Shown: positions 43,532-52,805, counted from the first letter of the stretch. The stretch is DNA of 64,000 nt from Candidatus Sodalis endolongispinus (GCF_018777395.1 NZ_JAFJYC010000004.1:1-64000); one strand, 5' to 3'. Numbers and translations are program-made. The notes: generated by a model from the letters alone, not told the origin.

Positions 43532-43712
43532 TCAGAACAAGGCGAATAGCAGTACTATCGGCAGGCTCATCGGCCAGGTCAGGCCAATAATTTTCGCGGT
43601 CAACAGACGAATGCGCAGCGAAGGGTCGTGACTGAAGCAGGAAGGTGACGGCCGCTGCGATGAAAAGTCCGATAAGATATATCTGCGTCAACGCTTGCCA
43701 AGCGGGGGACAT
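43532..43712 (-). pseudogene. GhoT/OrtT-family small membrane toxin, frameshifted
   Basis: E. coli GhoT and OrtT are 57-residue inner-membrane toxins that collapse membrane potential. From ATG 43712 the frame reads a hydrophobic segment (IYLIGLFIAAAVTF). One base out of step it continues FSHDPSLRIRLL and TWPMSLPIVLLFALF, ending with TGA at 43532-43534. The ending closely matches the GhoT/OrtT C-terminus (TWPMSLPVALLFSLF, from memory). The span is 181 bases, 60 codons plus one, so removing one base near 43640 gives a 59-residue protein of family length. No GhoS-like antitoxin is visible nearby, which favours an OrtT-type orphan toxin. Confidence 0.75.
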
Positions 43713-43906
43713 CGCTTTACCTATCCTGTTTTACAATCAGAGCGCAGTGTAGCCGGTCAGCTGGTGTAACGCAATCAGTGATCCGGCATGACGCCGGGGC
43801 CGGAACGGCAAGGCACGTTAGCCATGGTATGGCGCCGGCGATTGGTGCTTCCGGGAGCCTTATACCCCGTGCCGTTTTGCGACATTTGCACCGGCGACGT
43901 TTCTTC

Positions 43907-44992
43907 TCACACCACCTTCAGCGGCGTAAACTCGCTTTCGTTGAATAGCACATTTTGTGTGGGGATAGCCAGCTTGATATCCAACTGCACCAATTCTTCC
44001 ATCAGGCGAATATTGATCTCCTGCTGGATGTCCATGTATTTATTGTAATCCGCGCTGGCGACGATATGGACGACTTCAAAGGTCAGGCGGAAATTATCGA
44101 AGGACAAAAAATGGTCGCGGTCGAAACGGGTCTCCGGGATCGCGTCGATAATTTTTTTCACCCTATCGCCCACCAGGCGTAATTTCTCGGGCGGGGTGGA
44201 ATAGGCAAAACCAAAAGTGAACACAATGCGCCGGGTCCGCATCCGTTTGTAATTGTGGATGGTTTGCTGCAGTAAAATAGCATTGGCGCAAACGATCTGT
44301 TCACCGCTTAAACTGCGGATGCGGGTGGTTTTCAGACCGGTATGCTCAATGGTGCCGGCAATATCATTGAAGACGACGAAATCGCCGATGACGAAGGGTT
44401 TATCGAAACCGATGGCCAAGGAGGCGAAGACATCGCTTAATACCGTTTGAATTGCCAGCGCGATGGCGATACCACCCGCGCCGAGACTGGCGACCAGGGC
44501 GGTGATATTGACGCCGACATTACCTAAAATGGACAGCAGCATCACCGCCCAAATCAGCACCCTCATCATTAAGCCCAGAATGACCATGGTAACCGGATTA
44601 CGTGCCGCGCCGGGCTCGCGGGTCATGTTGCTTAACCAGACGTGGACGGCGCTGTCAAGCCACATGGCGATCTGCAGTGCCAGAACCAAAAACCAGCCAT
44701 GGGAGATGGCGTTATTCCAACTGCCGGGTAAATCGATGAAATGAATACTCAGCAGCAAGGCGGTAAAGAGGATAAGCAGGCTCTTGGTATTGTCCAGCAT
44801 TTCAACTACCACCCGATACAAAATGCTGTGCTTACCGCTGCTCCATTGTTTCACTCGGTGACCGGACAAACGGATCATTTTATGAATGACCCAGTAAATA
44901 ATGAAGCTGGCGATGACGACAATAGCGATATTGAGCCAGAACGTGGGACTGGTAATTAGACGGATGAAGTTAAGGTTTCTTAACATCTCCAT
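43907..44992 (-). CDS. MscS-family mechanosensitive channel
   Basis: A small-conductance mechanosensitive channel family protein, 361 residues from ATG 44992 (ribosome site GGGAGAG). Three or more N-terminal transmembrane segments (near 15-35, 72-92, 105-125) precede the pore-lining TM3 region ALVASLGAGGIAIALAIQTV (near 170-189) and the DPF-like KPFVIGDFVVF beta domain. The cytoplasmic cage follows. The length and sequence fit the YnaI-like or standalone MscS branch; the exact subfamily is not resolved. Further upstream in-frame codons to 45175 read through low-complexity sequence and are not used. The gene looks intact amid decayed neighbours. Confidence 0.88.
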   Translation of the reverse strand: MEMLRNLNFIRLITSPTFWLNIAIVVIASFIIYWVIHKMIRLSGHRVKQWSSGKHSILYRVVVEMLDNTKSLLILFTALLLSIHFIDLPGSWNNAISHGWFLVLALQIAMWLDSAVHVWLSNMTREPGAARNPVTMVILGLMMRVLIWAVMLLSILGNVGVNITALVASLGAGGIAIALAIQTVLSDVFASLAIGFDKPFVIGDFVVFNDIAGTIEHTGLKTTRIRSLSGEQIVCANAILLQQTIHNYKRMRTRRIVFTFGFAYSTPPEKLRLVGDRVKKIIDAIPETRFDRDHFLSFDNFRLTFEVVHIVASADYNKYMDIQQEINIRLMEELVQLDIKLAIPTQNVLFNESEFTPLKVV

Positions 44993-46004
44993 AAAAGCTC
45001 TCCCGGGCAAATAAGTAAAGTGAGGCAGGTTATTCAAATCAGGCACAGTTATAAAAAGTGGCACATTTTCGCCGGGCCGGCAAATGACCGGCATGGCAGG
45101 CGGCGCAATCAGGACGGTTCTGATGTCTGTGCGCCTGCGCAAAGTATTGGGCGATGAGCGTCCACAGTCTGGCATGGCGCGTCGGTATCCGCCTGCCGTT
45201 ATGCGCCCGGAAGCGCTAACCGACCGCCGGCGTGGTGCCCTGTTGCGAACTGTTCGGCTACGCCGTGGTGAGGAAATTCAGGCGGAGACCGGCCTGGCAT
45301 TCCACCGCGCCAGCCTGCGCCGCGTGCCAATCGCTGCTGCCTATGCATTCGTCGGCCTCTTTGGAGAACAACATGACAAAGCTGGTGCCCGGGTGCGTTG
45401 TGCCGTCGAGCGCGCTTTTTTGGACCGCTCATGGGCAGGCAGGAAAACACATTCCCACGCCCCGCCGCTGCATGCCCTATGGGCCGGTATTCCCGTCGCG
45501 TTAAGGCAAGCGCAAGGTCAAATTTTTTTGCACGCCGCTGCATGCCCTATGGGCCGGTTTTCCGGCGCGCTAAGGCAGGGCGCATGGCCGATTTTACCCG
45601 CTACTCCACCGCATGGCTTACGGGCCGGTATTCCCGGTGCCGGATTGCACGGCCTACAAGCGTGGTTTGCCAGCATCTTTGCAGTTGCCCCCTGGGGCGT
45701 TATTATCACCCGAGCAATCTTCATCATACGCCATATAGTCGTCCGGATGGTAGCGCAGCACTGAACTGAAATAATCGTTTCGCCTGCCGGAAAAATAGAA
45801 CAGTTAACGGTTTTACTCGAGGGGAATATTCGTTTAGGCAAGCAAAGGTTGTTGTTTCTTATAAGAATGGAAAAATTTTTCTGTGATAAACATCAAAACT
45901 GCTTAAAGCATTATTGGTTAGAATTCAATTTCGTTGATGTCTCTTATTTAATTCATTCAGCAATGTATGTTTATATTATTTCCATCTTCTAAGGACTGGT
46001 TATT
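44993..46004. other. Long spacer before pirA, mostly decayed sequence
   Basis: About 1 kb. The part 45060-45830 is GC-rich, with open frames on both strands that match nothing I know, and includes a 70-bp repeat array. From 45840 the composition changes sharply to AT-rich, leading into pirA. That last 160 bases presumably holds the pirA promoter, but no clear -35/-10 pair stands out. Confidence 0.5.
45463..45645. repeat. 70-bp tandem repeat, two good copies and one diverged
   Basis: CGCCGCTGCATGCCCTATGG followed by GCCGG starts at 45463 and again at 45533, a 70-base period. A third, more diverged copy (CACCGCATGGCTTACGGGCC) follows near 45606. No gene is supported across it. Confidence 0.75.
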
Positions 46005-46424
46005 ATGACGCTATCAATCAATATTTGTCTGAACGATTACGATGTTAAAACCAACGCCGCCGTGCTGGATAAGCCCGAGTATTTATCTCCAGCATCCGAT
46101 AATGGCGGTAATATTACGCTCACAGGATGGGAATTCCGGGTCGAGCCTCATTCATCATTACAGGTTTCCAGGACCGATACGCCCATTATTCCAGAGTCGC
46201 GCAGGCGTTTTTATATCGGCAATGCGGGAAAGGCTAAAGAAGTTAAGGCGGTTTTTTATTGGTCGCACAGTTTTACTTCGGAATGGTTTGAATACAGTAC
46301 CACGGTCGTCACCCGTGGCACGGACGCTATTATAATGCCGCCTTCCAATTCACTGTATTACAGTAAAATTGTGGTTTTTAACGACACCGATGATGTTGCT
46401 TTCATCACGGCCTATCATTTGTAA
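46005..46424 (+). CDS. pirA: PirA-like subunit of binary insecticidal toxin
   Basis: PirA and PirB form a two-component insecticidal toxin known from Photorhabdus, Xenorhabdus and Vibrio. PirA is thought to bind sugars and resembles the receptor-binding domain III of Cry toxins. This product is 139 residues. Recalled Vibrio PirA motifs appear in order: TPIIPE (here DTPIIPESRRR), I-N-x-G (YIGNAGKA), Y-W (VFYWSHSF), VV, P-x-N-x-x-Y-Y (PPSNSLYYSKIVVFND) and a C-terminal T-x-Y. There is no signal peptide. An AAGGAC ribosome site precedes ATG 46005. The gene is AT-rich relative to its surroundings, a sign of transfer. pirB follows after 49 bases. Confidence 0.88.
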   Translation: MTLSINICLNDYDVKTNAAVLDKPEYLSPASDNGGNITLTGWEFRVEPHSSLQVSRTDTPIIPESRRRFYIGNAGKAKEVKAVFYWSHSFTSEWFEYSTTVVTRGTDAIIMPPSNSLYYSKIVVFNDTDDVAFITAYHL

Positions 46425-46473
46425 TCCTGCTGAGCTTTCGCATTCTTGCCTATGGGCTATCAAGGAGAATATT

Positions 46474-47758
46474 ATGCAAAATGAATCATACGTGGTGCTG
46501 GCACCTGAGAAAACAGCATTCCCAATTTATAAGCGGGCCTCATCAAAAGTCCCTCTTACCCAATGGGAATGGGATAATGCATCCGATATTAAATTTTGGA
46601 TAATCAGCGGGGTGGGCTTCATCCATGAAGTGGGATCCATACTATCGTTGCTGCTGGAGGTTTGCTGGACTAGCAAAAAGGAGAATGTCTGGCAGCAGAT
46701 TTTACATGAAGTGGAAAATATGATTGAAACATCTAAACTGGCTATTATTCAAGGGGTGCTGCGTGGTTTCATTAACGAAATTGAGGGCAAAATAAAACAT
46801 GTCAATTTTTTACTTGAAACGAATCCGGGCAGCCGTGAAGCCCATGATGCTTATATTTCTTTAGCCCGATACTTGATCGGTATGGAAGAGCATTTTGTCT
46901 CATTTGACGACAAAACCAATTTACAAATTTTGCCCATGTATACCGCCGCTTTGATGTTACAAGTCATGTATTGGTCCATCGGCATTAACAAAAGCCAGGT
47001 AATAGGCCTGAGCACGTTAGAGGTCGGTGAAATGCAATATATCATCGATAAGCTCGTCGATCGTGCTTCAGCGTATAGTCATGCACTTTATGATAAAGAG
47101 TACAACGAAGTATTAAGCAATTCTGAAGGGGATGATATTACCAATGATTTATTGGCAATAAGATGGCACTGTCTCCTGCACGGTTTTGAAGCGTTGGAAA
47201 TCGTGACGGCGGTGAAAGCGCACGGCATAAATGAACGCATTATTCTCAAGACTCTGAGATATTCGGAAGTTTTTAATCGGCCGACCAACAAAAATACAGG
47301 CGCTGATTGAGGATGACAACATGGTTGCACCACTCAAGCCGGCGTGGCTTGGCGACAATTATGCGCAAATACAGTCCCTGGTAGGCTACATTGTACGGAT
47401 AGGGAATGCGCCAAGAGTAGGCGGTCTGGGCATTACCTTCACCGATGGTAGCAGCTATAACATTGGCACCCTTAGCCGAGAATCGCGCAGTGTTGAATTA
47501 AAGGGTAGCGTCATCACCTGTATTGAAACCTGGGGCAGTGGTGCGATTGATGAAGCCTTATTTACCCTTAGCGATGGGCGCACCTTCAGTTTTGGTGAGC
47601 GGTATAGTTATAATTACCGGCGGTTTGAAGCCCCTGGACATTATATCACCGTCCTGTACCTGGCCAGCGATGAGCCGTCTCTCTGCGGGCAGGCCGCAGG
47701 TATTATGGCGTCCTACCATTTGAGAAATGACCCGACCACCGACCCATTACTGCAATAA
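46474..47758 (+). pseudogene. pirB: PirB-like pore-forming toxin subunit, split by one extra A
   Basis: PirB carries a Cry-toxin-like helical pore-forming domain and a C-terminal beta domain. Frame one starts at ATG 46474 (ribosome site AAGGAG) and encodes 278 residues, including NVWQQILHEVENMIETSKLA, YLIGMEEHF and LPMYTAALMLQVMYW, typical of the Endotoxin_N helices. It stops at 47310. The next frame carries the C-terminal domain (APLKPAWLGDN, SVELKGSVI, AIDEALFTLSDGRTFSFGE, GHYITVLYL) to 47758. The frames join at A5 (47290-47294): removing one A reads TNKIQALIEDDNMVAPLKP. The span is 1285 bases, 428 codons plus one, so the repaired protein has 427 residues (Vibrio PirB 438). The split product might still be rescued by slippage. 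Confidence 0.9.
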
Positions 47759-47766
47759 CGTCGTCC

Positions 47767-48294
47767 TCAGGATGCCAGCATCGCCCGATATGCCGCGTTA
47801 CGGCCAGGGGGCAAACTGCCGGGATGAGCCTGGTCAGTGCCACTAACCGTAACGCTGCTGATGGTTTTTTTTCGCCGCAGATAATCCTCGTCGGCGCGCA
47901 GGCGATCCCAATAGCTTTTGAAGATGGCCGCCGCCGCCGCTTTGACCGGATCATTAACGCGGGGCTTGACGACCCGTTGAGCATCATATTTCCTGCCGTC
48001 TTGATGATTGGCATAACGGCGTGCGCGCGTATAGCCCATTTGGATAAATTTGCGCGCCATATCCATGCCAACGAAATCGTCCGCCCGGCGGTACTGCTCA
48101 AAAAGTTGATAGAGGGTCTCGGCGGATTGCGCGGCCACCTGCGGATTTTTAAATCGCCAATGCGGCAACATTTCCCCTTTATAAGGTTCAACCAGTAAGA
48201 CGCCTTGTTCTCCGCGTCCGACCTGATAACGCTCGGGGTGCCGGCGAAAATCAATCTGGCTAAAATCATGCTGATAATTGAATGGGATACCCAT
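47767..48294 (-). CDS. DUF4385 family protein
   Basis: A DUF4385 protein of unknown function, 175 residues. It carries the family core: FNYQHDFSQIDFRRHPERYQ, VGRGEQGVLLVEPYKGEMLP, HWRFKNP and DFVGMDMARKFIQMGYTRAR. The last 30 residues (after RRKK) are not ones I recognise from the family, so the C-terminus may be altered by a late frameshift. It is convergent with pirB, only eight bases away, and richer in GC, so it is not part of the same transferred unit. Confidence 0.8.
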   Translation of the reverse strand: MGIPFNYQHDFSQIDFRRHPERYQVGRGEQGVLLVEPYKGEMLPHWRFKNPQVAAQSAETLYQLFEQYRRADDFVGMDMARKFIQMGYTRARRYANHQDGRKYDAQRVVKPRVNDPVKAAAAAIFKSYWDRLRADEDYLRRKKTISSVTVSGTDQAHPGSLPPGRNAAYRAMLAS

Positions 48295-48464
48295 TTTTGC
48301 TCATCCGACTTGTCTTGCCGCAGGCGGCAGGAGACTTTACCCACGCCCGTCAATAGTGATAAGCTTAGCGCCGGATGGCAGAATTTTCATCCCGGCGCCA
48401 CGCGGCGCAATGTTGCGAGGGGCCTGCCGACATGCCGCCCTCAGCCAATCGCTCAGGCCGGGGC
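48295..48464. other. Spacer between DUF4385 gene and 38-bp array
   Basis: 170 bases between the DUF4385 start and the repeat array downstream of the broken transporter gene. It presumably holds the promoter of the DUF4385 gene. No motif stands out. Confidence 0.4.
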
Positions 48465-48654
48465 GTCGTCCAGGTAGCGCAAAGGGTCATTCTTATTTAA
48501 TAGTCGTCCAGGTGGCGCAAAGAGTCACCCTTATTTAATAGTCGTCTAGGTGGCGCTAAGAGTCACCCTTAGTTAATAGTCGTCCAGGTGGCGCAAAGGG
48601 TCATCCTTACTTAATTGTTGTCCAGGTGGCGGAAGTGGTCATCCTTAATTATCG
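48465..48654. repeat. 38-bp tandem repeat array derived from a transporter gene end
   Basis: Units start at 48465, 48503, 48541, 48579 and 48617, exactly 38 bases apart, core GTCGTCCAGGTGGCGCAAAG then TCACCCTTATTTAATA. A sixth, most diverged unit from 48651 is the 3' coding end of the transporter pseudogene itself: its last codons (KADHLRDLDDN on the minus strand) are the template that the array repeats. There are no unique spacers between units, so this is not CRISPR. Confidence 0.9.
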
Positions 48655-49834
48655 TCCAGATCGCGCAGATGGTCAGCTTTATTCAACGTCATGAGCGCGA
48701 AGAGGCTGATAATGGCGGTGATGACCACATACCAGGCGGGGATGTCAAGATTGACGGTCTGCTTGATAAGCCAGGTAATGGTCAGCCCCGCACAGCCGGA
48801 AAATACCGCGTTGGATAGCGAATACGCCAGCCCCAGCCCGGTATAGCGTACCCGGGTGGGAAACATTTTCGCCAGCATCGCCGGACCCGGACCGGCCAGC
48901 AGCCCCACCAGCCCTTTTATCAGCAACGTGCCAGCCGGATCTTGCAGTATCCGCAGCAGGGGAAAAGACAGCACCAGCAGCAGTAAGGTGGCGGTCATCA
49001 GCACACGTCGCCGGCCAATCCTGTTGCTCAACATGCCGGCGGGAATGATGGTGAGGGCAAAACCGGCGTTGGAAATAACGGCGATCAGTAACGCGGTTTG
49101 CATATGGATGTGCAGCGCCGATTGCAAGTAAGTGGGCATAATCACCAAAAGGGTGTAGCCCGCTGCGGACCATGTCATCAGCCGGCCGATGCCGCACGCG
49201 CGCGCATGAAGGCAGGGGTTTCTTCCAGACTGAGGCGCAACCACAGCGCGACGGCGCCCATCGGCAGCGCCAGAAAAAAGGCGATACGCCAGCTCCATTG
49301 CCGTAACGCGTCCTGTCCTAGCATCGCCGCCAGCAGGCCGAGTGCGACGGTCAACGATTGCCAGGCGCCGTACAGGCCGCGTTTACCCCGCGGGGCGAAT
49401 TCGGTCATCAGCGCAACCGCACCGCCATATTCGCCGCCGGCGAATAAACCTTGCAGAATGCGCAGCAGCGTTAGCAGGATGGGCGCAGTGATACCGATAT
49501 GGGCATAGGTGGGCAACACCCCAATCAATGCGGTGGCGATAGTCATCAGGACCAGCACCAGAATCAGCGTGGGCTTGCGGCCCAGACGATCGCCGAGGCG
49601 GCCGAACAGCGCCGCACCCAGCGGGCGGAAGAAAAAGGCCACGGCGAACGAAGCATAGGTTAGAATAAGTCCGGTCATCGCATTTTCGCCCTGCAGATGA
49701 AAGAAATTCTCCGCAATCACCGTCGCCAGAAAATCGTAAACCGCGAACTCATACCATTCGATAAAATTGCCCACCGCCCCGGCCAGCAGGGCCTTCTTAT
49801 GGGACAGTGGCGACTGGCTGTGCGCCTGGTGCAT
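48645..49834 (-). pseudogene. MHS-type major facilitator transporter, deleted and frameshifted
   Basis: A proton symporter of the metabolite:H+ (MHS) branch of MFS, like ProP, KgtP or ShiA. The N-terminal half (49834-49200) starts MHQAHSQSPLSHKKALLAGAV and has FIEWYEFAVYDFL, the GRLGDRLGRKPTL loop and LLRILQGLFAGGEYGGAVAL. It runs to LEETPAFMRAR. The C-terminal half continues in another frame (MTWSAAGYTLLVIMPTYLQS, SNRIGRRRVL). About 40 residues around the seventh membrane segment are missing at the junction near 49190, with a frameshift. Substrate cannot be assigned. The protein is non-functional as read. Confidence 0.88.
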
Positions 49835-50492
49835 AGACAGATCCTTAAGCCGTGTCAGAAATACCTTTGCCGGCTTGCGCCGGTTAAGCGTGTAATGTCA
49901 CCTGGGGGCAAGCGGCGCGGCCCGGTAACGCGCGACGCAAGGCGGGTTTCGCGCTGCTCGCGTCATCCTAGTTTAACAGGTCACCCTGTCAACGGCCTAC
50001 CGTCGCGCCAACGTCGCTGACAACGGTGGATTCATGCCGGTCAATCCGTAAGTCGAACGGCAAAAACCGTGCGGGGACTGGACGTTCCCGGCAAAGACCT
50101 GCCGTCGTGGGTCGCCGGCGTTGTCTTGTGCGCGTTGGATGATGGTTGGGAGCGCCGTCATCTTACGTGTCGTCCGACGACGGTCGGGTTAACGACGGTC
50201 TGACGCCTGAGCTGCTGGCCTGTTCAGGCGGCCGTCGCTGCCTGCTGCGCTGCGCTTTTGGCCCCGAGGCTTATTGCGCTGCCGCTAAGCCGTCTCCCCA
50301 GCCATCAAACGCGTGATGGTCTTGAGCCTGAAGTCCGCGTGCAGCTTTACTTGTGGCACACATTTTTGTATACCAAGTTAATTGTTTGAATGCCATCAAC
50401 ATCGACTGACTGCCTGTCCGGGCGCAACGGCGCTCAACCCCTAACCCCGCGGCGCGGCAGTGATGCTGTCAGCCTTTGCTTGAGGAAGCTGG
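49835..50492. other. 658-base spacer, no recognisable gene
   Basis: GC-rich sequence with short frames in several phases, none matching a family I know; probably decayed coding sequence. The last 120 bases become a little more AT-rich before the DJ-1/PfpI gene, where a TTGCTTGAGGAAGC ribosome-site region precedes ATG 50493. Confidence 0.5.
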
Positions 50493-51182
50493 ATGTCCAC
50501 CCCTTTTACGCTGCTGTTTGCGCTCTATCCCGGCGTGACACAATTGGATTTCACGGCGCCGCATCAGGTTTTCAGCCATTGGCCGGCGGCTGCGGTGCAT
50601 GTGGCGTCGCTCGAAGGCGCGCCGGTGAGCGCCAGCGGGCTGCATTTTGACCGGCTTGAGGCGCTGGAGACGGTAGCGAGATGCGATTTGCTGTGCCTCC
50701 CCGGTGGTCCCGGCTGCACCGACGCCATGCTGGATGCGCGGTTTATGGCGGAAATCCGCCGCTTGGCAGCCGGCGCGCATTATATTACCTCGGTATGTAC
50801 CGGCTCATTAATCCTCGGCGCCGCCGGACTGTTGCAGGGACGACGCGCGACCTGCCATTGGTCGATGCTGGAGAGTCTGTCGTTGTTTGGCGCCGTGCCG
50901 CGCGCTGAGCGGGTAGTACGCGATGTGCATGTTATCACCGGCGCCGGCGTCACTGCCGGCATTGATTTTGCCCTGACGGTGGTGGCGGAAGTGTCGGGAG
51001 AGCGCGCGGCGCAGGCCATCCAACTGGGGCTTGAATATGCACCGGCGCCGCCGTTTGATGCCGGTCATCCCGCGACAGCGCCGGCCGCCGTTATGCGCGA
51101 CGTGAGAGAGAGGCAGGCGGCTTTCCGTACCCGTCGGCTGGCGCAGGTCGCGACGGCGGCGGCGGCGTTAAAGGCGCGCTGA
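50493..51182 (+). CDS. DJ-1/PfpI family protein, isonitrile hydratase-like
   Basis: A DJ-1/PfpI superfamily protein of 229 residues resembling isonitrile hydratase InhA. The nucleophile elbow is ITSVCTGSLILGAAGLLQGR (Cys near residue 99), with an early LYPGVTQLDFTAPHQVF and the conserved acidic Asp. LLCLPGGPGCTDAM and CHWSMLE also match the InhA branch. It could instead be a related amidotransferase-like protein, but there is no C-terminal AraC domain. The frame is intact. It stands beside a broken dehydrogenase and an acetyltransferase, suggesting a small catabolic cluster of unknown substrate. Confidence 0.82.
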   Translation: MSTPFTLLFALYPGVTQLDFTAPHQVFSHWPAAAVHVASLEGAPVSASGLHFDRLEALETVARCDLLCLPGGPGCTDAMLDARFMAEIRRLAAGAHYITSVCTGSLILGAAGLLQGRRATCHWSMLESLSLFGAVPRAERVVRDVHVITGAGVTAGIDFALTVVAEVSGERAAQAIQLGLEYAPAPPFDAGHPATAPAAVMRDVRERQAAFRTRRLAQVATAAAALKAR

Positions 51183-51237
51183 GATAGACTACGCCAACGA
51201 TGGCATCGGATATGGTTTTTCCGTACGGAGTTTTGCT

Positions 51238-52215
51238 ATGACTGTCCGCTTATTATCACACATTGATATTCCATCGGCATATTGGCCGGGATTCGCCGCT
51301 GCGGGGGTGACGTTGTATGTGGCGCCGCGGACCGATCACACCGGCCCGCTTTGGCCCGACGGCCCGCTGCAACCTGTGTTGTGCGCGGCGGGGGAGGCAG
51401 CCGAAAAGGAGACATTTGACCCGAGCGCAATCGATGTCCTGTTGACGATAGGATCGCTTGGAATAAGCGCGCAAGACATGGCGAAACTGCCCGCTCTGCG
51501 CCTGATCTGCTGCCTGGGGGTCGGCTATGAGCGCGTCTGTCTGGCCGCCGCCGCCGCGCGCGGTATCCGCGTCACCCACGGCCGCGGCACCAATGACACG
51601 TCGGTGGCCGATCATGCCATGGCGCTGATGTTAGCGCTAATGCGCGATATCGCGCCCCTGGACCGCGCGGTGGCCAGTGGCAAAACCTACGGCAATTGCG
51701 TCCGCAGCCGAGCGGCAAACGGGTCGGTATCCTCGGTCTGGGAACCATTGGCCACAACATCGCCGAGCGGTGCGCCCGGGGCTTCGCTATGGAGGTCGGC
51801 TACCATAATCGGCGGCCGGTAGCGGATGGCGATTATCATTACTGCGCCAGCGCGACGGCGCTGGCGCAGTGGTGCGATATTCTGGTGATCGCCACACCGG
51901 GCGGCGCCGCGACCCGGCATTTGGTCGACGCTGCGGTGCTCGCAGCGCTGGGGGCTGACGAATATTGCCCGCGGTAGCGTGGTGGAAACGGCGGCGCTGC
52001 AGACGCAGGCCATCGCCGGCGCGGCGCTGGATGTGATCGAAGGCGAACCGGAGGTGCCGGCGGCGCTGCTGGCGCAGGATAATCTGTTAATCACACCGCA
52101 TGTGGCGGCGCGCTCACCTCAGGCGATGGCGGCGATGTATCAGCAAATGCTGGAAAATCTCGCCCGCCATCTCAGTGGGCAACCGCTGCTGACGCCGGTG
52201 GCGGAAAGGGGCTGA
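51238..52215 (+). pseudogene. D-isomer 2-hydroxyacid dehydrogenase, frameshifted
   Basis: A GhrA/GhrB-like NAD(P)-dependent 2-hydroxyacid dehydrogenase in three pieces. Piece one (51238 to about 51700) includes LRLICCLGVGYERVCL and GRGTNDTSVADHAMALMLAL. Piece two (from 51696) has the Rossmann GKRVGILGLGTIGHNIAER and DILVIATPGG. Piece three (51979-52215) has AGAALDVIEGEPEVP and the catalytic-His NLLITPHVAARSPQAM. Frameshifts lie near 51700 and 51960, the second with a loss of several residues before NIARGSVVE. The intact family is about 315 residues. A ribosome site and ATG at 51238 remain. Confidence 0.88.
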
Positions 52216-52217
52216 AA

Positions 52218-52805
52218 ATGGACTACCGGCAACGGATTATCTCACCGACATTGCGGCTGGCGCTGCCGCGTGAGGAAGATGCGCCGGCATTGTTCAGCCT
52301 GGCGCAGCAGGAACGGACGCATTTGAGCCGGCATCTTGCCTGGCCCGAGACGGTTCGCTGTGAAGTCGATACGCTGGCGACGGTGCGCGCCAACCGGCGA
52401 GCCTATGCCGCCGGTGAGTCGGCGGTTTATCTGCTGTGGCGACAGGAGCGGCTGAGCGGGGTGCTGTCGCTGAACAGCATCAGCGGCAGCGTGGGGGAAA
52501 TAGGCTACTGGCTGGCCGCCGCTCTGACCGGTCGTGGTGTCATGTCCCGCGCCGTGCAGGGGTTAATGACGAGGTATCTGGAGGACGGCCGGCTGGATAC
52601 GTTTATTTTACGCTGTGGTGTGCAAAACCGGCCCAGTAACCGCGTGGCGCAGCGCCTGGGCTTTAGCTTCTATCAACGGCAGGCGCAGGCGGAGAAAGTC
52701 GGCGAGCGCTGGGTGGATCACAATGTTTACCACTGGCGCGCCGGGCGAAACACGTTGCCGCTGTCGTTGACGACCTGCACTCCCGCGCCCGGCGCGGATC
52801 GTTAG
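52218..52805 (+). CDS. RimJ/RimL-type GNAT acetyltransferase
   Basis: A 195-residue GCN5-related N-acetyltransferase of the ribosomal-protein-serine/alanine type. SGSVGEIGYWLAAALTGRGV (near residues 89-108) matches the beta4 and acetyl-CoA pyrophosphate loop of RimL, and NRPSNRVAQRLGFSFYQR is the conserved C-terminal helix (N-S-x-R-V-A-x-x-L-G-F). VDHNVYHW ends the domain. The last 20 residues are unlike the family and overlap the opposite-strand peptidase pseudogene. It begins two bases after the dehydrogenase stop. The substrate is unknown. Confidence 0.85.
   Translation: MDYRQRIISPTLRLALPREEDAPALFSLAQQERTHLSRHLAWPETVRCEVDTLATVRANRRAYAAGESAVYLLWRQERLSGVLSLNSISGSVGEIGYWLAAALTGRGVMSRAVQGLMTRYLEDGRLDTFILRCGVQNRPSNRVAQRLGFSFYQRQAQAEKVGERWVDHNVYHWRAGRNTLPLSLTTCTPAPGADR

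Noticed and set aside
45084..45764. 226-codon plus-strand frame upstream of pirA
   Set aside because: Runs through the 70-bp repeats, is rich in Arg/Ala/Gly from GC-rich sequence, and matches no family; overlapping frames on both strands are equally open.
48465..48654. CRISPR array
   Set aside because: The 38-bp units are directly adjacent with no unique spacers, and they derive from the neighbouring gene end. No cas genes are present.
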